Positions 62,067 through 64,000 of a DNA stretch of 64,000 nucleotides are shown here, one piece after another (position 1 is the stretch's first letter; each line of letters begins with the position of its first letter). The notes beneath the pieces are model-generated. The model was not told the DNA's origin. It did not search any database and saw nothing but the letters and a program-made list of their open reading frames with translations. Source of the stretch: Pseudaminobacter sp040049255 (GTDB taxonomy: Bacteria; Pseudomonadota; Alphaproteobacteria; Rhizobiales; Rhizobiaceae); contig NZ_JBDZDR010000003.1 in assembly GCF_040049255.1 (NCBI RefSeq), forward strand, positions 62,001-126,000, in the 5' to 3' direction. A program made the position numbers and the translations under genes.

Positions 62067-64000
62067 TCCGATCACGACGTTGCTTGTCCGAAGCGCGCCC
62101 GCTCTGGAAGGCCTCGACATCGAAGGGCTTCCTAAGCGGCTGACCAACGCATTCGCCGATATTGTCTCCGCTCGGATTCGATTGCGGACGGCAGTGGAGC
62201 CGGGCGAGCGCACGGAACTGGTCGAAACATTTGCCGAACTGCGCCGCGTGTCTGCCGCTCACGAATCCTATGTCGCACTGCTGCCGGACCGCGAAAATCG
62301 AGCTGCAGCCGCGTTCGTGGCTGCATCCGCGCACCAAGCTTGCATGCTCGCAGAGCCTGCTGACGATCCCGGCAGCCGCGTCGACGCCGCCGCTCTTTCT
62401 CCCGAGATATGCTCGACGCTCCTCTTCCTTATTGCAGAGGCGCATGCGGACGCTGCCGAAGCGGCTAAGCGCATCATTCCTCATCCTGATGCCAATCCGG
62501 TCGAGAGGGCTCTCCTGTTCGCCATCAAAAATCTGGCCCAGGGCAGGCTCAGAGCGATTGTAAGTTCCGATCTACCCGAAATCGCCGGACCGGGAGAAGA
62601 CACCAGCGAGCGTGCGCTGCAGGCGCTGCAGCTCCTGCTGTTGCGGGGTGTCCATCGGCTTGCAATCCAACTCCGTCTCCGTCGAGATCCATCGAAGAGC
62701 GAAGGCGGTGCAGAGACCGCCATGTCTATCTTCTTGCATGCCAAAAGCCTTTGCGCCGAGCGGATCGACGGCGTGCTGACGTCGGGCGACCAGGTCTTCA
62801 GTCTTTACCCAGGTCCGCTTCACTTGGCGAACTTGCTGCTGTCGGTAGAGCGCGACCTGATCGAAACAGCCCTCACCAGAATTCCGACGCCCCCAGATGT
62901 GTCTGAAGATGGGTGGTGGCGGACTATCCGCCGATTGGCAGGCCAGCGACCCTTCCTGTGGCGCAATCATCGTGAGGCGATTGATAAGGGGTATCTCACG
63001 CCAGGCGTATCGTCGTCGATCAGCTTTCCGACAGGTGCCGGGAAGTCGACCTTAGCCGAATTGAAGATCGCGACAGCGCTCTTGCGGGAGCAAAAGGTCG
63101 TCTTCCTGGCGCCGACCAACGCTCTTGTAGGCCAAACCGCGCGCACGCTTCAGAAGGCGTTCCGAGACTACGACATTCTTGAGAGCCTCGACGAAGACCT
63201 CACCTTTGTGGACTCCGTCGAGCTGCCCGAGGTGACCGTGACAACGCCGGAGCGGTGTCTAATGCTGCTCTCCATCCAGCCTGAAGCATTTGCTGATCTG
63301 GGTCTGATCGTTTTCGACGAATGCCACTTGCTCCATCCTCGCGAAGATGACCGCAGTCGGCGCGGGCTAGATTCCATGCTGTGTCTGCTCAACCTGACGC
63401 AGATTGCGCCAAACGCAGACCTCCTTCTTCTATCGGCCATGATGAAGAACACGGCCGAGATTGCGGCTTGGGTCAAGTCCCTCACCGGTCGAGAGTGCCT
63501 TCCACTCGATCTGGCATGGAAACCGACCCGGCAGGTCCGCGGGTGCGTCGTTTACCCAGCCGACGAGATTGCGCGATTGAATGAAATCTTAGCGCAGGCA
63601 CGTCGCGACAAGCCCACGCAAAAGACGACGCCAGCACCCGTGAAGCGGCAGTTACTCGCCCATCCTTTCGGGCTCTTCGGCCTGCTTCAGACGTGGAGCA
63701 CGACGAACCGGGAGGATTACGCATTGCTCCCGCTGTTGCCCGATCGCCAGTCGCTCTCGACGGGCAGGCGGAAAAGCGGCGACTGGTATTTGACTCCAAA
63801 TGGAAATGAGGTGAGCGGCGCAATCGCCGCCTCGGCAGTCGGCGCCGGGATGAAGACGCTCGTCTTTCTCCAGACCACGGTGTTTTGCGAGAGCTGCGTC
63901 AAGAACTTTCCCGACAGGCTGACACCGCGCGCCGTAACCCTCACCGACGAGGAAATTCATTGGCGCAATCTGGTCGTCGAGGAGATGGGCGGCCCGGATC
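62059..64000 (+). CDS. DEAD/DEAH-type helicase, 3' end outside the window
   Basis: Codes 647 residues and stays open at the window end. An N-terminal ~300-residue helical part without known motifs comes first. RecA1 has Walker A SFPTGAGKS at 322-330, LAPTNALV (Ia), TTPERCL (Ib), Walker B FDECH with DECH at 420-423 and SAM at 459-461 (motif III). RecA2 begins near TLVFLQTTVFCESC. It overlaps the nuclease-like gene by 8 nt, so the two are translationally coupled. A defence function is inference. Confidence 0.8.
   Translation, partial: MFDPITTLLVRSAPALEGLDIEGLPKRLTNAFADIVSARIRLRTAVEPGERTELVETFAELRRVSAAHESYVALLPDRENRAAAAFVAASAHQACMLAEPADDPGSRVDAAALSPEICSTLLFLIAEAHADAAEAAKRIIPHPDANPVERALLFAIKNLAQGRLRAIVSSDLPEIAGPGEDTSERALQALQLLLLRGVHRLAIQLRLRRDPSKSEGGAETAMSIFLHAKSLCAERIDGVLTSGDQVFSLYPGPLHLANLLLSVERDLIETALTRIPTPPDVSEDGWWRTIRRLAGQRPFLWRNHREAIDKGYLTPGVSSSISFPTGAGKSTLAELKIATALLREQKVVFLAPTNALVGQTARTLQKAFRDYDILESLDEDLTFVDSVELPEVTVTTPERCLMLLSIQPEAFADLGLIVFDECHLLHPREDDRSRRGLDSMLCLLNLTQIAPNADLLLLSAMMKNTAEIAAWVKSLTGRECLPLDLAWKPTRQVRGCVVYPADEIARLNEILAQARRDKPTQKTTPAPVKRQLLAHPFGLFGLLQTWSTTNREDYALLPLLPDRQSLSTGRRKSGDWYLTPNGNEVSGAIAASAVGAGMKTLVFLQTTVFCESCVKNFPDRLTPRAVTLTDEEIHWRNLVVEEMGGPD

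Overview
The window is chromosomal DNA of a GC-rich alphaproteobacterium of the order Rhizobiales, most like a Mesorhizobium/Phyllobacteriaceae relative. The evidence is the mdh-sucC-sucD-sucA order, the dapF-mtaB-ftsY-ispZ / ccm / acnA neighbourhood, DUF1127, DUF1223, DUF2794 and DUF1737 proteins, an imuA-imuB-dnaE2 cassette with an alphaproteobacterial LexA box, and an Irr-type iron box. Genus is an inference; no rRNA is present. There are no insertion sequences, CRISPR arrays or rRNA genes.

Layout. 1-4.7 kb: TCA-cycle block on the minus strand (mdh, sucC, sucD, start of sucA) with zapE upstream. 4.8-7.5 kb: Omp19-like lipoprotein, VOC protein, metallo-hydrolase, Dps. 7.6-12.4 kb: dapF, mtaB, ftsY, ispZ and a small DUF1127 gene. 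12.5-17.6 kb: cytochrome c maturation genes ccmA, ccmB, ccmD, ccmG (ccmC is not in its usual slot), divergent from acnA with an Irr-like iron box between them. 17.8-30 kb: housekeeping and envelope genes (DUF1223, BI-1, YbbAP-TesA, ThpR, LMW phosphatase, RlmN, LysE). 30-39.4 kb: argG, lytic transglycosylase, TetR with a small exported protein, a GGDEF-EAL protein, bestrophin, ABC-F. 39.5-45 kb: ffh - chorismate mutase - rpsP, then asd and leuB. 45.3-51.9 kb: mixed metabolism (RidA, leuD, DAO oxidoreductase, CitE-like lyase, ELM1-like, minimal zinc protease). 52-57.9 kb: SOS mutagenesis cassette imuA-imuB-dnaE2, with dnaE2 broken by a frameshift. 58-60.6 kb: Trm112, LON-domain protein, YbbN, ProX. 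60.8 kb: tRNA-Gly(GCC). Beyond it the base composition is lower in GC and an accessory island begins.

The most interesting part is the island beside tRNA-Gly. It has two overlapping genes: a 266-residue protein with a PD-(D/E)XK-like nuclease signature, and a large DEAD/DEAH-type helicase that runs off the window end. The architecture resembles nuclease-helicase anti-phage modules such as Hachiman, but the family cannot be fixed from sequence reading alone. Other points of interest are the split dnaE2, the missing ccmC, the iron box shared by ccmA and acnA, paired palindromes around a TetR gene, and tandem PhaR-like palindromes ahead of a DUF1127 gene.
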